The notes below the pieces were generated by a model. The model was not told where the DNA came from, did not search any database, and saw only the letters and a program-made list of their open reading frames with translations. 54,813 nt of DNA from Thiobacillus sp. (lineage in GTDB: Bacteria > Pseudomonadota > Gammaproteobacteria > Burkholderiales > Thiobacillaceae): NCBI GenBank assembly GCA_024708885.1, contig JANJXT010000042.1:1-54813 (forward strand), written 5' to 3'. The translations under genes were made by a program, and so were the position numbers. Numbering within the stretch: position 1 is the stretch's first letter; each line of letters starts with the position of its first letter. This document shows positions 1-7,793 of this stretch, one piece after another.

Positions 1-1
1 C

Positions 2-931
2 GTGCTGCACGGCGACGACGACCGTCTCATCGTGATCGTCGGCCCCTGCTCGATCCATGACCACGATCAGGCGCTGGAATACGCGCGCCGGATCAAGGCG
101 CAGGCCGACGCGCTGGCGCCCGATCTGATCGTGGTGATGCGTGTGTATTTCGAGAAGCCGCGTACCACGGTCGGCTGGAAGGGCTATATCAACGACCCTC
201 GGCTCGACGGCAGCTTCGCCATCAACGAGGGGCTGGAGGGTGCGCGTCGCCTGCTGTTGGAGATACTCGCGCTGGGCCTGCCCGTGGCAACCGAGTTTCT
301 CGACCTGCTCAGTCCGCAATACATCAGCGATCTGGTGAGTTGGGGGGCGATCGGCGCACGCACGACAGAAAGCCAGACGCACCGCCAACTGGCCTCGGGG
401 CTGTCATGTCCGGTGGGCTTCAAGAACGGCACCGACGGCAGCGTGCGCGTCGCGGCGGACGCAATCGTGGCGGCACGTGCGCCGCACGCCTTCATGGGCA
501 TAACCAAGATGGGGCAGGCGGCGATCTTCGAGACGCGCGGCAACGACGACTGCCACGTCATCCTGCGCGGTGGGCGCCACCCCAACTATGCAGCGGCGGA
601 CGTCGAGTCCGCATGCGCCCTGCTCGCCGGCCAGGGGGTACGCCCTCAGGTGATGATCGACCTGTCCCACGGCAACAGCGGCAAGGACGCGCGGCGCCAG
701 ATCGATGTGGCGTCCGATGTCGCCGGGCAGATCGCCGGCGGCGATGCCCGCATCATCGGCGTGATGATCGAGAGCCACCTCGAGGAAGGCCGCCAGGATA
801 TCGTGCCGGGACAGCTGCTTCGCCCCGGCGTATCGGTGACCGATGCCTGCATCGGCTTCGCGCAGACCGTCCCCGTACTGGAGAATCTTGCGCGGGCGGT
901 ACGCACACGGCGTGGCGCGGCGGCCGGCTGA
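2..931 (+). CDS. aroG: 3-deoxy-7-phosphoheptulonate synthase (DAHP synthase), 5'-truncated
   Basis: Class I DAHP synthase of the AroF/G/H type, which condenses phosphoenolpyruvate with erythrose 4-phosphate as the first step of the shikimate pathway. The visible 309 residues begin at the conserved VGPCSIHD motif, which lies near residue 60 in enterobacterial homologues, so roughly 50 N-terminal residues lie outside the window and the GTG at base 2 is probably not the true start. Other family signatures are KPRTTVGWKG, GARTTESQTHR, GFKNGTDG and DLSHGNSGK, which carry PEP/E4P and metal ligands. The C-terminus is intact. Which feedback-inhibited isozyme this is cannot be told, because the N-terminal allosteric region is missing. 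Identification is secure. Confidence 0.95.
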   Translation: MLHGDDDRLIVIVGPCSIHDHDQALEYARRIKAQADALAPDLIVVMRVYFEKPRTTVGWKGYINDPRLDGSFAINEGLEGARRLLLEILALGLPVATEFLDLLSPQYISDLVSWGAIGARTTESQTHRQLASGLSCPVGFKNGTDGSVRVAADAIVAARAPHAFMGITKMGQAAIFETRGNDDCHVILRGGRHPNYAAADVESACALLAGQGVRPQVMIDLSHGNSGKDARRQIDVASDVAGQIAGGDARIIGVMIESHLEEGRQDIVPGQLLRPGVSVTDACIGFAQTVPVLENLARAVRTRRGAAAG

Positions 932-1031
932 ACCGGAACCGCGCCGGATCGAAGCGCCGAATTCAATCTGCGCGGCAGGCGCATGCCTTTGACCAGGTCG
1001 CGGGCGGAAGAAGAAAAAGCAAACAAAGAGC

Positions 1032-1060
1032 TTGTCATTACGAATGATTCCCGTTATTAT
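1032..1060 (+). promoter_or_regulatory. sigma-70 promoter overlapping a Fur-like box, upstream of hemP
   Basis: TTGTCA (1032-1037), a 17-bp spacer and TATTAT (1055-1060) match the -35 and -10 consensus at 5 of 6 bases each. Bases 1040-1058 (ACGAATGATTCCCGTTATT) match the 19-bp Fur consensus at 11 positions by eye and lie across the spacer and -10, where a repressor would block polymerase. Iron-repressed expression of hemP is common in proteobacteria, so Fur control is a reasonable inference. The predicted transcription start falls on or next to the hemP ATG at 1067. Confidence 0.6.
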
Positions 1061-1066
1061 TTGTCT

Positions 1067-1246
1067 ATGACCACCCCAACCGCGACCCCCCCGTCTGCTG
1101 CGGCGCCGCACACGCCAGCGGCGCCGTACGCTTCCGTTCGTGCGGCCGACCTCCTCGGCCCGGCGCGGCGGGTGGTGATCGAGCATGGCAACGAACGATA
1201 CGTGTTGAGTCTGACGCGCAACGGCAAGCTCCTGCTCACGAAGTGA
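1067..1246 (+). CDS. hemP: HemP family hemin uptake protein
   Basis: Small 59-residue protein of the HemP (DUF-type hemin uptake) family. The N-terminus is a variable Thr/Ala/Pro-rich stretch. The conserved C-terminal core LLGPARRVVIEHGNERYVLSLTRNG is followed by KLLLTK, the family hallmark. HemP is linked to iron and haem acquisition and in some betaproteobacteria acts as an activator of haem-uptake genes; its mechanism here is not visible. An ATG-like reading upstream from 983 is possible, but 1067 is chosen because a strong promoter lies immediately before it. No Shine-Dalgarno sequence precedes this ATG and the -10 ends six bases upstream, so the message may be leaderless. It probably heads a transcript continuing into the P19-type iron protein 98 bases downstream. 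Confidence 0.85.
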   Translation: MTTPTATPPSAAAPHTPAAPYASVRAADLLGPARRVVIEHGNERYVLSLTRNGKLLLTK

Positions 1247-1344
1247 ACCGGCGGGCGCGATGGCGCCTGCCCAGCCAGCCACCGGGCGCTCCACCCCAGT
1301 AGCCAGCCATGAATCTTTGGCCCTTACTGGAAAAGGAGAAATCC

Positions 1345-1899
1345 ATGCGTGGCATGCGCGCCCTGTCCGGCCTGGCCCTTGCGGCCGGCTTCACTATCAA
1401 CGCCCTCGCCGCCGAGTACCCGATCGGCGCCCCCCAGCAACGTCACGGCATGGAGATTGCGGGCGTCTATCTGCAGCCCGTCGAGATGGAATCCGTCATG
1501 GGCCATCAGATGCTGCCGGCGAACAGGGCCGACGTGCATTTCGAAGCCGACATCCGGGCGCTCGCCAGCAACCCGAACGGCTTTTCCGAGGGCGACTGGA
1601 TACCCTACCTGTTGGTGAAATACGAGGTGTGCAAGCAGGGCGGCGATTGCGTCCGCGGCGACTTCCTGCCCATGGTGGCGAGCGACGGTCCGCACTACGG
1701 CGACAACGTCAAGCTCATGGGGCCGGGCAAGTACCGCGTCAAATTCAGCATCCTGCCGCCCAACGATGCCGGCAACCACAATGGCCACTCCTTCCACCGC
1801 CACACCGACCGCCTGACCGGCGTGCGCCCCTGGTTCAAGGCCTTCGACGTCGAGTGGAGCTTCACCTATGCCGGCATCGGCAAACGCGGAGGCTACTGA
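1345..1899 (+). CDS. periplasmic iron-binding protein, P19/Tp34 (FtrA-like) family
   Basis: 184-residue secreted protein of the P19/FtrA family (iron transporter, Pfam Fe2+-transport), which binds ferrous iron and copper in the periplasm and feeds an Ftr1-type permease. A signal peptide (MRGMRALSGLALAAGF, cleavage after ALAA) is followed by family features: an N-terminal HGMEIAGVYLQP segment with His and Met metal ligands, a Cys pair in the VCKQGGDC region, and a HNGHSFHRHTD histidine cluster near residue 150. The start at 1345 is set by AAGGAG nine bases upstream; an upstream ATG at 1309 would put extra residues before the signal peptide. The porin gene begins one base after the stop, so the two are translationally linked. 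No Ftr1 permease (RExxE) or FtrB cupredoxin is nearby. Confidence 0.85.
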   Translation: MRGMRALSGLALAAGFTINALAAEYPIGAPQQRHGMEIAGVYLQPVEMESVMGHQMLPANRADVHFEADIRALASNPNGFSEGDWIPYLLVKYEVCKQGGDCVRGDFLPMVASDGPHYGDNVKLMGPGKYRVKFSILPPNDAGNHNGHSFHRHTDRLTGVRPWFKAFDVEWSFTYAGIGKRGGY

Positions 1900-1900
1900 G

Positions 1901-3364
1901 ATGCGGCGAGCCCCCTCTCTTCTGCTGGTTCTGGCGTTGGCACATGAACTGCCGGCCAGCGCGGCTGCGTCGCCGGACGATCTCATCCGCACGCTGGAAC
2001 AGATGCAGGCGCGTCTCACCCAGCTCGAAGCGCGCAACGCCGCGCTGGAGCGCCAGCTCGGCGCCCTTCCCGCCGACGGTCTGGAAGCCCGCGTACGAGA
2101 ACTGGAAACCGCCAATGTCAGATTGACGAAAGCGATGGAGAGCGACCGCCTCTCGCAGGACGAACCGGAGATCGCCACCCGCCTGAAAGCGGTCGAGTTC
2201 CAGGCCCTGGGCATGCAGAAGCATGCACGCACGATCGAGTCGCTCGAAAGTATCTCTGCCGGCGTGTCCTTTACCTCCGTGGCCCAGCATGCCCACGGCG
2301 GCGCGACCGTCACGGGCAGGGCCGAGAGCCAGCTGTCCTGGCGTGGCGATGCCCAGATCAGTCTGCCCGGCGGCACCCTCGGTGCCAGCGAGGGCAATCT
2401 GTTTTTCCATTTCCGCATGGGCCAGGGTGACGGTCTTGCCGAGCTCAATCCGCTGTTCTCGGTCCCCAACGCCACCGCCTTCCGCTTGCAGGGCGCCGGC
2501 CAGCCCGACGATGCGTCGCCCATCCTGGCGCAGGCCTGGTACCAGCTCGGCGTGCCGCTCGACGGCCAGCCGCTCAACACGAGCAGGACGCACCTGGAAA
2601 TCCAGTTCGGCAAGATCGACCCCTTCCTGTTCTTCGACCAGAACGCCGCAGCCGACGACGAGACGGTCAAATTCATGAATCTGGTCTTCGTGCACAACCC
2701 CCTGCTCGATGCGGGCGGCGCCGCCGGGGTGGATGCCTATGGCTTTTCGCCGGGCCTGCGGCTGTCCTACCACAACCACACCCAGGCGCCTCTTGGCTGG
2801 GATGTCTCCCTCGGCGTGTTCGGCTCCGACACCGGCGCGTCCTTCGACGACAGCCTGAAGCAGCCCTTCGCCATCGTGCAGGCGCAGACCACGCAGCGCA
2901 TGTTTGGAGGGCTCGAAGGCAACTACCGCGTTTATGCCTGGCGCAACGGCCGCGCCACGGACTTCAGCGGTACGACGCTGGAGACCCAGACCGGCTGGGG
3001 CCTGTCGGTGGACCAGCGCCTCGGTGACGGCGTGACGCTGTTCGCTCGCTACGGTCACGCGATCTCGGGTCGTCCAGGCTTCGACCGGGCGCTCACGCTG
3101 GGCGCCGAATTTTCCGGCAACTATTGGGATCGCGGCGGCGACAGCCTCGGCCTGGCGCTCGGCGCGCTCGCCGCCACCAACGCCTTCGAAGCGGCCCATC
3201 CCGCCACGTCGGGGAACGAGCAACTGGCCGAGCTGTACTACCGCTGGCGGGTGAACGGACAGTTCGAACTGAGCCCCGACTATCAGTTCATTCGCCGCGC
3301 GGGCGCCGACCGCAGCGCGCCGGACGCGCACATCCTCGGGCTGCGCGCACAGCTGACCTTCTGA
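1901..3364 (+). CDS. OprB-like outer-membrane porin
   Basis: 487-residue outer-membrane protein resembling carbohydrate-selective porins (OprB family). It has a signal peptide ending at AASA, a periplasmic coiled-coil segment with heptads such as LEQMQARLTQLEARNAALERQ (about residues 27-60), then alternating beta-barrel segments. The OprB-like landmark GKIDPFLFFDQNA, followed by FMNLVFVHNP and a terminal aromatic residue (ending LTF), supports the call. The start ATG lies one base after the stop of the P19 gene, with GGAGG inside that gene. The substrate cannot be read from sequence. Placement between an iron-binding protein and a polyferredoxin suggests a role in metal or metal-chelate entry rather than sugar uptake; that is inference. 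Confidence 0.75.
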   Translation: MRRAPSLLLVLALAHELPASAAASPDDLIRTLEQMQARLTQLEARNAALERQLGALPADGLEARVRELETANVRLTKAMESDRLSQDEPEIATRLKAVEFQALGMQKHARTIESLESISAGVSFTSVAQHAHGGATVTGRAESQLSWRGDAQISLPGGTLGASEGNLFFHFRMGQGDGLAELNPLFSVPNATAFRLQGAGQPDDASPILAQAWYQLGVPLDGQPLNTSRTHLEIQFGKIDPFLFFDQNAAADDETVKFMNLVFVHNPLLDAGGAAGVDAYGFSPGLRLSYHNHTQAPLGWDVSLGVFGSDTGASFDDSLKQPFAIVQAQTTQRMFGGLEGNYRVYAWRNGRATDFSGTTLETQTGWGLSVDQRLGDGVTLFARYGHAISGRPGFDRALTLGAEFSGNYWDRGGDSLGLALGALAATNAFEAAHPATSGNEQLAELYYRWRVNGQFELSPDYQFIRRAGADRSAPDAHILGLRAQLTF

Positions 3365-3509
3365 CACAGCGCACCATGGCAAGCCCCTTCATCTCTTGGG
3401 TTCTGCTGTATGCGGCTTTCACCGGCTGGCGCAGCCTGCCCCGCGGCATGAGCCGCCTGGCGCTCGCCGTCGCGTAGGTGCTGCGGACGAAACCTGGGGT
3501 GACGCAGCG

Positions 3510-4955
3510 ATGAGCATCCGCAGCGTGTCTTCAACCCCCATACGCGATGGCCAGGGCACGGTAGCGACCTGGACGGCACCGGGCGCACGCACTCCCGGAC
3601 ACGCCGCGGAACAGAAGACGACTGCCATCGCGCACCTCGGGCTCTGGATGCGCCGCCATCACGGCATCATCCTCGCCGCGCAGTGGGCGGTGGTGCTGTT
3701 CTATGCTGCCGTGGTCGTCGCCCCGGCGGTCCTGCCCCTGCCGGGAGAAGCCGACCACATCCTCGACAATCTCACCCGCTTCGCCCAGTTTCTGTTCTGG
3801 GGCATCTGGTGGCCTTTCGTCATTCTTTCGGTGATGACCATGGGCCGCGCCTGGTGCGGTCTGTTCTGCCCGGAAGGAACACTCACCGAGTTCGTCTCGC
3901 GCTGGAGCCTGAACCGCCATATCCCCGGCTGGCTGAAATGGGCCGGCTGGCCCTTTGCCGCCTTCGGATTGACCACGGTCTTCGGGCAGATGGTGAGCGC
4001 CTATGAGTATCCGAAACCCGCCCTGCTGATTCTCGGCGGGTCCACCGTCGCCGCGATCGGCGTCGGCCTGCTGTACGGGCGCAACAAGCGCGTATGGTGC
4101 CGGCATCTGTGTCCGGTGTCCGGCGTGTTCGGCCTGCTCGCGAAAATTGCGCCCGTGCATTTCGCGGTCGACCAGCCGGCGTGGGACGCGCCTTCGCATC
4201 CCAGGAGCCTGCCGGTGAACTGCGCACCGCTCATCGATATCCGCCGCATGCAGAGCGCATCCGCCTGTCACATGTGCGGACGCTGCGCCGGCCAGCGCGG
4301 CGCGGTCACCTTGAGCCTGCGCTCGCCGGAAGCCGAGGTGCTGTCGGCGCCGGCCCGCTCGACCGGGAGCGGCACGCAGGATGTCTGGCTCGCGCGTCTG
4401 CTGGTATTCGGCATGCTGGGCGTGGCGCTGGGCGCCTTTCAGTGGTCGGTTTCCCCCTGGTTCGTCACCGCCAAACAAGCCGCGGCGGCGTGGCTGATCG
4501 ACAGGGAGATCGTTTGGCCGCTGGATGCGGTCGGCCACTGGTGGCTGTTCATCGATTATCCAGAGGTCAACGATGCGTTCTCCTGGCTGGACGGCGGCAT
4601 GCTGCTTGCATACATGGCCGCAGCCACCCTGCTCGTGGGCGGCTGGATCTGGCTTTGCCTGCGCAGCGCCGCCATGCTTGCCGGGCTGCCCTGGAGCCGG
4701 CTGGCCATGGCGCTGATTCCCCTGGGCGGCATCAACGTGTTCGTCGGCCTGTCCCACCTCACCACCGGACAACTGTTTCAGGAAAACATTGTGCTGGCCT
4801 GGGCCAATCCGCTGCGCATGAGCCTGTTGACGGCCGCCGCCCTCTGGTCGCTCAGCCTGGCGTGGCGGCTCGGGCGTGCCCCGGCGGCAATCGGTGTCGC
4901 ACTCGCGGCCGCACTGCCGCTATGGGCCTGGTATCAGCAATTCTACGTCTGGTGA
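3510..4955 (+). CDS. FtrD/YccM-like membrane polyferredoxin (4Fe-4S)
   Basis: 481-residue multi-pass membrane iron-sulfur protein. The N-terminal half has transmembrane helices around residues 45-70 and 85-110. These are followed by the NapH/CcoG-type cysteine motifs CGLFCPEG and CRHLCPVSG, each on a membrane-facing loop, and a third cluster CHMCGRC. The C-terminal half holds about five further helices, with His residues in VGHWWLF and GLSHLTTGQ. In Bordetella, Brucella and Burkholderia, FtrD of the FtrABCD ferrous-iron system is a protein of this class and is thought to pass electrons across the membrane. The start at 3510 is the first in-frame ATG that leaves a plausible cytosolic tail; 3396 is an alternative without better support. 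The gap of 145 bases from the porin could still be one transcript. Confidence 0.75.
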   Translation: MSIRSVSSTPIRDGQGTVATWTAPGARTPGHAAEQKTTAIAHLGLWMRRHHGIILAAQWAVVLFYAAVVVAPAVLPLPGEADHILDNLTRFAQFLFWGIWWPFVILSVMTMGRAWCGLFCPEGTLTEFVSRWSLNRHIPGWLKWAGWPFAAFGLTTVFGQMVSAYEYPKPALLILGGSTVAAIGVGLLYGRNKRVWCRHLCPVSGVFGLLAKIAPVHFAVDQPAWDAPSHPRSLPVNCAPLIDIRRMQSASACHMCGRCAGQRGAVTLSLRSPEAEVLSAPARSTGSGTQDVWLARLLVFGMLGVALGAFQWSVSPWFVTAKQAAAAWLIDREIVWPLDAVGHWWLFIDYPEVNDAFSWLDGGMLLAYMAAATLLVGGWIWLCLRSAAMLAGLPWSRLAMALIPLGGINVFVGLSHLTTGQLFQENIVLAWANPLRMSLLTAAALWSLSLAWRLGRAPAAIGVALAAALPLWAWYQQFYVW

Positions 4956-5287
4956 CCTGTCACAAGGGAGAAGGCCCCGCCACGCGCGGGCGATGCGCCA
5001 CCCAGGCATCGAAATGGCCGGGCCACGACAGCATGCCAGCGTTCATGCCGATTCGCCGCCCCAGAACATGAAACGACGCTCGCCATGAACGTTGCTCTCC
5101 CCGCCCTCCGATGAAGCAACCAGGTGATCGACCAAGCCCGCAAGCGGGCCAGTCGCCGCTCATCCCGCAAGCGGGGGGCAAAACCTCGCTGCGCGAGTTT
5201 CGAGTCAAGCTGCACCCGCGTCGAAACAAGATGTAGCATAGGCCCCCTGCGTCATCGACGCCCCCCGCCCGCTCGAAAGGAAGCACC
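4956..5287. other. 332-bp non-coding region with hairpins and a candidate operator
   Basis: No credible gene. Bases 5136-5149 (GCCCGCAAGCGGGC) and 5164-5175 (CCCGCAAGCGGG) are two short related hairpins that could end the upstream transcript, although no long T-run follows. A 7-bp inverted repeat GTTTCGA (5197-5203) / TCGAAAC (5221-5227) lies about 60 bases before the amidotransferase start and could be an operator. The stretch about 4965-5100 gives long open frames on the minus strand and resembles, from memory only, dispersed intergenic repeats of Thauera/Azoarcus genomes; this could not be checked. Confidence 0.4.
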
Positions 5288-5992
5288 ATGCCCACAGCCG
5301 TCGTCATCCGTCACGTCTGCTTCGAGGATCTCGGCAGCTTTGCCGGTGTGCTCGCCGCGCGCGGCATCGACGTCAGATACCTCGAGGCCGGCATCGACAA
5401 CCTCGCCGGACTCGACGCACTGGCAGCGGACGTGTTGATCGTCCTCGGCGGCCCCATTGGCGCCTACGAGGACGCGATCTACCCCTTCCTTGCCGACACG
5501 TTGCGGATACTCGAACGCCGTCTCGCCGCCGACCGCCCCACGCTGGGCCTGTGCCTCGGCGCGCAGCTGATGGCGCGAGCCCTCGGCGCGCGCGTGTACC
5601 CGGGGCCGGCGAAGGAGATCGGCTGGACGCCACTCAGCCTCACCGACGCCGGGCGCGCCTCGCCGCTGGCGCATCTGGATGGCGCCAAGACCTCGATGCT
5701 GCACTGGCACGGCGACACGTTCGACCTGCCCGAAGGCGCCACGCTGCTTGCGTCCACCGAGCTCTGCCGCCACCAGGCGTTCTCCCGGGGCAATGCCGTG
5801 CTCGCCTTCCAGTGCCACCCGGAAGTGCGCGCCGCGACGATGGAACGCTGGTTCATCGGACACGCGAACGAACTCGCCGCGGCGAAGATTCCGCTGCCGC
5901 AACTGCGCGCCGATACGCGGCGCCTGGGTGCGGCGCTGGAAACCCAGGGCACACGCTGCCTCGCCGACTGGCTGGACGGCGTCGCCCTGTGA
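5288..5992 (+). CDS. class I glutamine amidotransferase (GMP synthase-like domain)
   Basis: 234-residue stand-alone class I glutamine amidotransferase. The nucleophile elbow GLCLGAQLMA carries the catalytic Cys (about residue 91), and FQCHPEV carries the catalytic His and Glu. The LGGPIGAYED loop forms the oxyanion region. The family includes YfeJ-like and GMP-synthase-like proteins of unknown acceptor, so the substrate is not assigned. AAAGGAAG lies six bases before the ATG. The stop overlaps the GTG start of the MOSC gene (GTGA), so the two are translationally coupled. Confidence 0.85.
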   Translation: MPTAVVIRHVCFEDLGSFAGVLAARGIDVRYLEAGIDNLAGLDALAADVLIVLGGPIGAYEDAIYPFLADTLRILERRLAADRPTLGLCLGAQLMARALGARVYPGPAKEIGWTPLSLTDAGRASPLAHLDGAKTSMLHWHGDTFDLPEGATLLASTELCRHQAFSRGNAVLAFQCHPEVRAATMERWFIGHANELAAAKIPLPQLRADTRRLGAALETQGTRCLADWLDGVAL

Positions 5993-6699
5993 GCGACGTG
6001 CCTGCGTCCGTATTGCGCGAGTTGCGCATCGGCCGCACGCGCGCCTTCGGCCCCAACGGCGAGCCCAGCGCAATCGACAAGCAAGCCGTCGCCACACCCT
6101 TGTGGCTGGGGCCCGACGGTCTCGTCGGCGACGAGCAGGGCGACCCGCGCCATCACGGCGGGCCGGAAAAGGCCGTGCACCACTATGCTGCGGAGCATTA
6201 CGCCGCGTGGCAGACGGCGTTGCCGCAAGAATCCGCTGCATGCCTGCAACCCGGCGCCTTCGGCGAAAACGTCTCGACCCTGGGGCTGACCGAAACGAAC
6301 GTCTGCGTCGGCGACGTGTTCCGCCTCGGCGGCGCCACCGTACAGGTATCGCAGGCGCGCCAACCCTGCTGGAAGCTCAACCTGCGCTTCGGCCTGCCCG
6401 ACATGGCGGCGCGCGTGCAGCACAGCGGCCGCACCGGCTGGTATTACCGCGTGCTCGAAGCCGGCGCGGTGGCGCCCGGCGACGCCTTCACCCTGATCGA
6501 GCGTCCCTGTCCCGATTGGCCGCTGGCACGGATGCTGCATTTTTTGTTCGTCGAGCCGCTCGACCGCGCGGCGCTGCAAGCCATTGCGGCGCTCAGCGCG
6601 CTGTCGCCATCCTGGAGGGATCTGGCGGCGCGACGTCTGGAATCGAACCAGGTGGAATCCTGGTCCGGCCGCCTGAGCACACCGACACCCAAAACATAG
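5989..6699 (+). CDS. MOSC domain protein, YiiM-like
   Basis: 236-residue protein with a MOSC (molybdenum cofactor sulfurase C-terminal) domain followed by a 3-alpha helical domain, the architecture of E. coli YiiM, which helps detoxify N-hydroxylated bases such as 6-hydroxylaminopurine using molybdenum cofactor. Motifs seen are GDPRHHGGPEKAVHHY, GAFGENVST and SQARQPCWKLN, the last holding the invariant MOSC cysteine. The start is taken as the GTG at 5989 that overlaps the previous stop, because it gives the usual family length. Coupling to the amidotransferase suggests a shared, unknown role. Confidence 0.85.
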   Translation: MSDVPASVLRELRIGRTRAFGPNGEPSAIDKQAVATPLWLGPDGLVGDEQGDPRHHGGPEKAVHHYAAEHYAAWQTALPQESAACLQPGAFGENVSTLGLTETNVCVGDVFRLGGATVQVSQARQPCWKLNLRFGLPDMAARVQHSGRTGWYYRVLEAGAVAPGDAFTLIERPCPDWPLARMLHFLFVEPLDRAALQAIAALSALSPSWRDLAARRLESNQVESWSGRLSTPTPKT

Positions 6700-6764
6700 C
6701 GCTTCGCGCGCCGTGTACTTATGTGCTTTATTGAGGATTCGCCCGAACATCGACGGAGGGTCCG

Positions 6765-7766
6765 ATGCACGCTGCCGAAACACGACTTTCGCGCGAAGTG
6801 ATCACGCGGCTGATCGGCGCTGCCATCCTCGCACCCTCCCCCCACAACTCGCAACCGTGGATTTTTCGCGTGCGAGGACGCTGCATCGGCGTGATCGCAG
6901 ACCGCACGCGCGCGCTGCCGGCCAACGACCCGGACGATCGCGAACTGGCTTCGAGCTGCGGCTGCGCGCTGTTCAACATGCGCGTGGCCGCCGCCCATGC
7001 TGGATTGGGGACGCGCGTGCACGGACCGTCCGCCGCCTGCGATCCCGACTGTCTCGCACGCCTGGAAGTTCTGCCGGATACGACACCCGATGCCACGCTG
7101 GCTGCGCTGCATGGCACGCTGGCGCAACGCCGCACCTACCGCAGGACCTTTGCCGCGCGCCCCGTGGCGGTTGCCGCGCTCGATGCGCTGGTCGCGGCGG
7201 CTGCCGGTGAACAGGCGTGGCTCCATGTCCTGCGGGGTGACAGCCAGCGCCGCCTGGCCGCCGAGCTCATCGCGGAAGGCGACGACACGCAATGGGCGGA
7301 CCCCGCATGGCGTCGCGAGCTGGCCGCCTGGATGCATCCGCGTCGTCGCGGTGACGGCCTGGTGCTGCCGGGCCTGGCCGTACCGCTGGCGCAGGCGGTG
7401 GTGCGCACCTTCGACATCGGGCATGGAGTCGCCGCACGCGACGTGCAGCTCGCCGCTGCCTCGCCCGTGCTGGCGGTGCTCGGCACCCGCGGCGACGATC
7501 CGGCAAGCCGCGCCGAGGCCGGGCAGGCGCTGCAGCGAATCTTGCTGACCGCGTGCCGGCACGGCCTGCAGGCCTCGTTTCTCAACCAGCCGATCGAGGT
7601 CGCGCCGCTGCGCATGCGCCTGCTGCAGGCGATCGCACAGACCGGCTACCCGCAGATGCTGCTTCGCCTCGGCCACCCGGAAATCGATCTGCCCGCCACG
7701 CCGCGCCGCCCGCTCGACGAGGTGATCGAATTCGTGCCCGACAGCCCGCGCGACGCAGGGTGTTGA
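6765..7766 (+). CDS. Acg-family FMN-binding nitroreductase-like oxidoreductase
   Basis: 333-residue member of the Acg/nitroreductase superfamily. The diagnostic APSPHNSQPWIF segment at residues 23-34 binds FMN phosphate. ASSCGCALFNMRVAAAHAGL and the C-terminal LNQPIEV / RLGHP motifs are typical of the double-domain Acg group rather than classical NfsB-type enzymes. Acg proteins may store flavin or act under nitrosative stress; the substrate here is unknown. GGAGGG lies about six bases before the ATG. It follows the MOSC gene by 65 bases on the same strand and may be co-transcribed. Confidence 0.8.
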   Translation: MHAAETRLSREVITRLIGAAILAPSPHNSQPWIFRVRGRCIGVIADRTRALPANDPDDRELASSCGCALFNMRVAAAHAGLGTRVHGPSAACDPDCLARLEVLPDTTPDATLAALHGTLAQRRTYRRTFAARPVAVAALDALVAAAAGEQAWLHVLRGDSQRRLAAELIAEGDDTQWADPAWRRELAAWMHPRRRGDGLVLPGLAVPLAQAVVRTFDIGHGVAARDVQLAAASPVLAVLGTRGDDPASRAEAGQALQRILLTACRHGLQASFLNQPIEVAPLRMRLLQAIAQTGYPQMLLRLGHPEIDLPATPRRPLDEVIEFVPDSPRDAGC

Positions 7767-7793
7767 ACCCTCATCTGGCGGGGGCGAGGCGCC

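Noticed and set aside
3376-3477. 33-codon open frame between the porin and polyferredoxin genes, with one hydrophobic stretch
   Set aside because: No Shine-Dalgarno sequence before its ATG and no recognised similarity. It is too short to separate from chance in GC-rich DNA.
4943-5307. Two overlapping minus-strand open frames of 98 and 115 codons in the gap after the polyferredoxin gene
   Set aside because: They read through hairpins and probable repeat DNA, overlap each other in different frames and show no domain. They are more likely repeat-derived.
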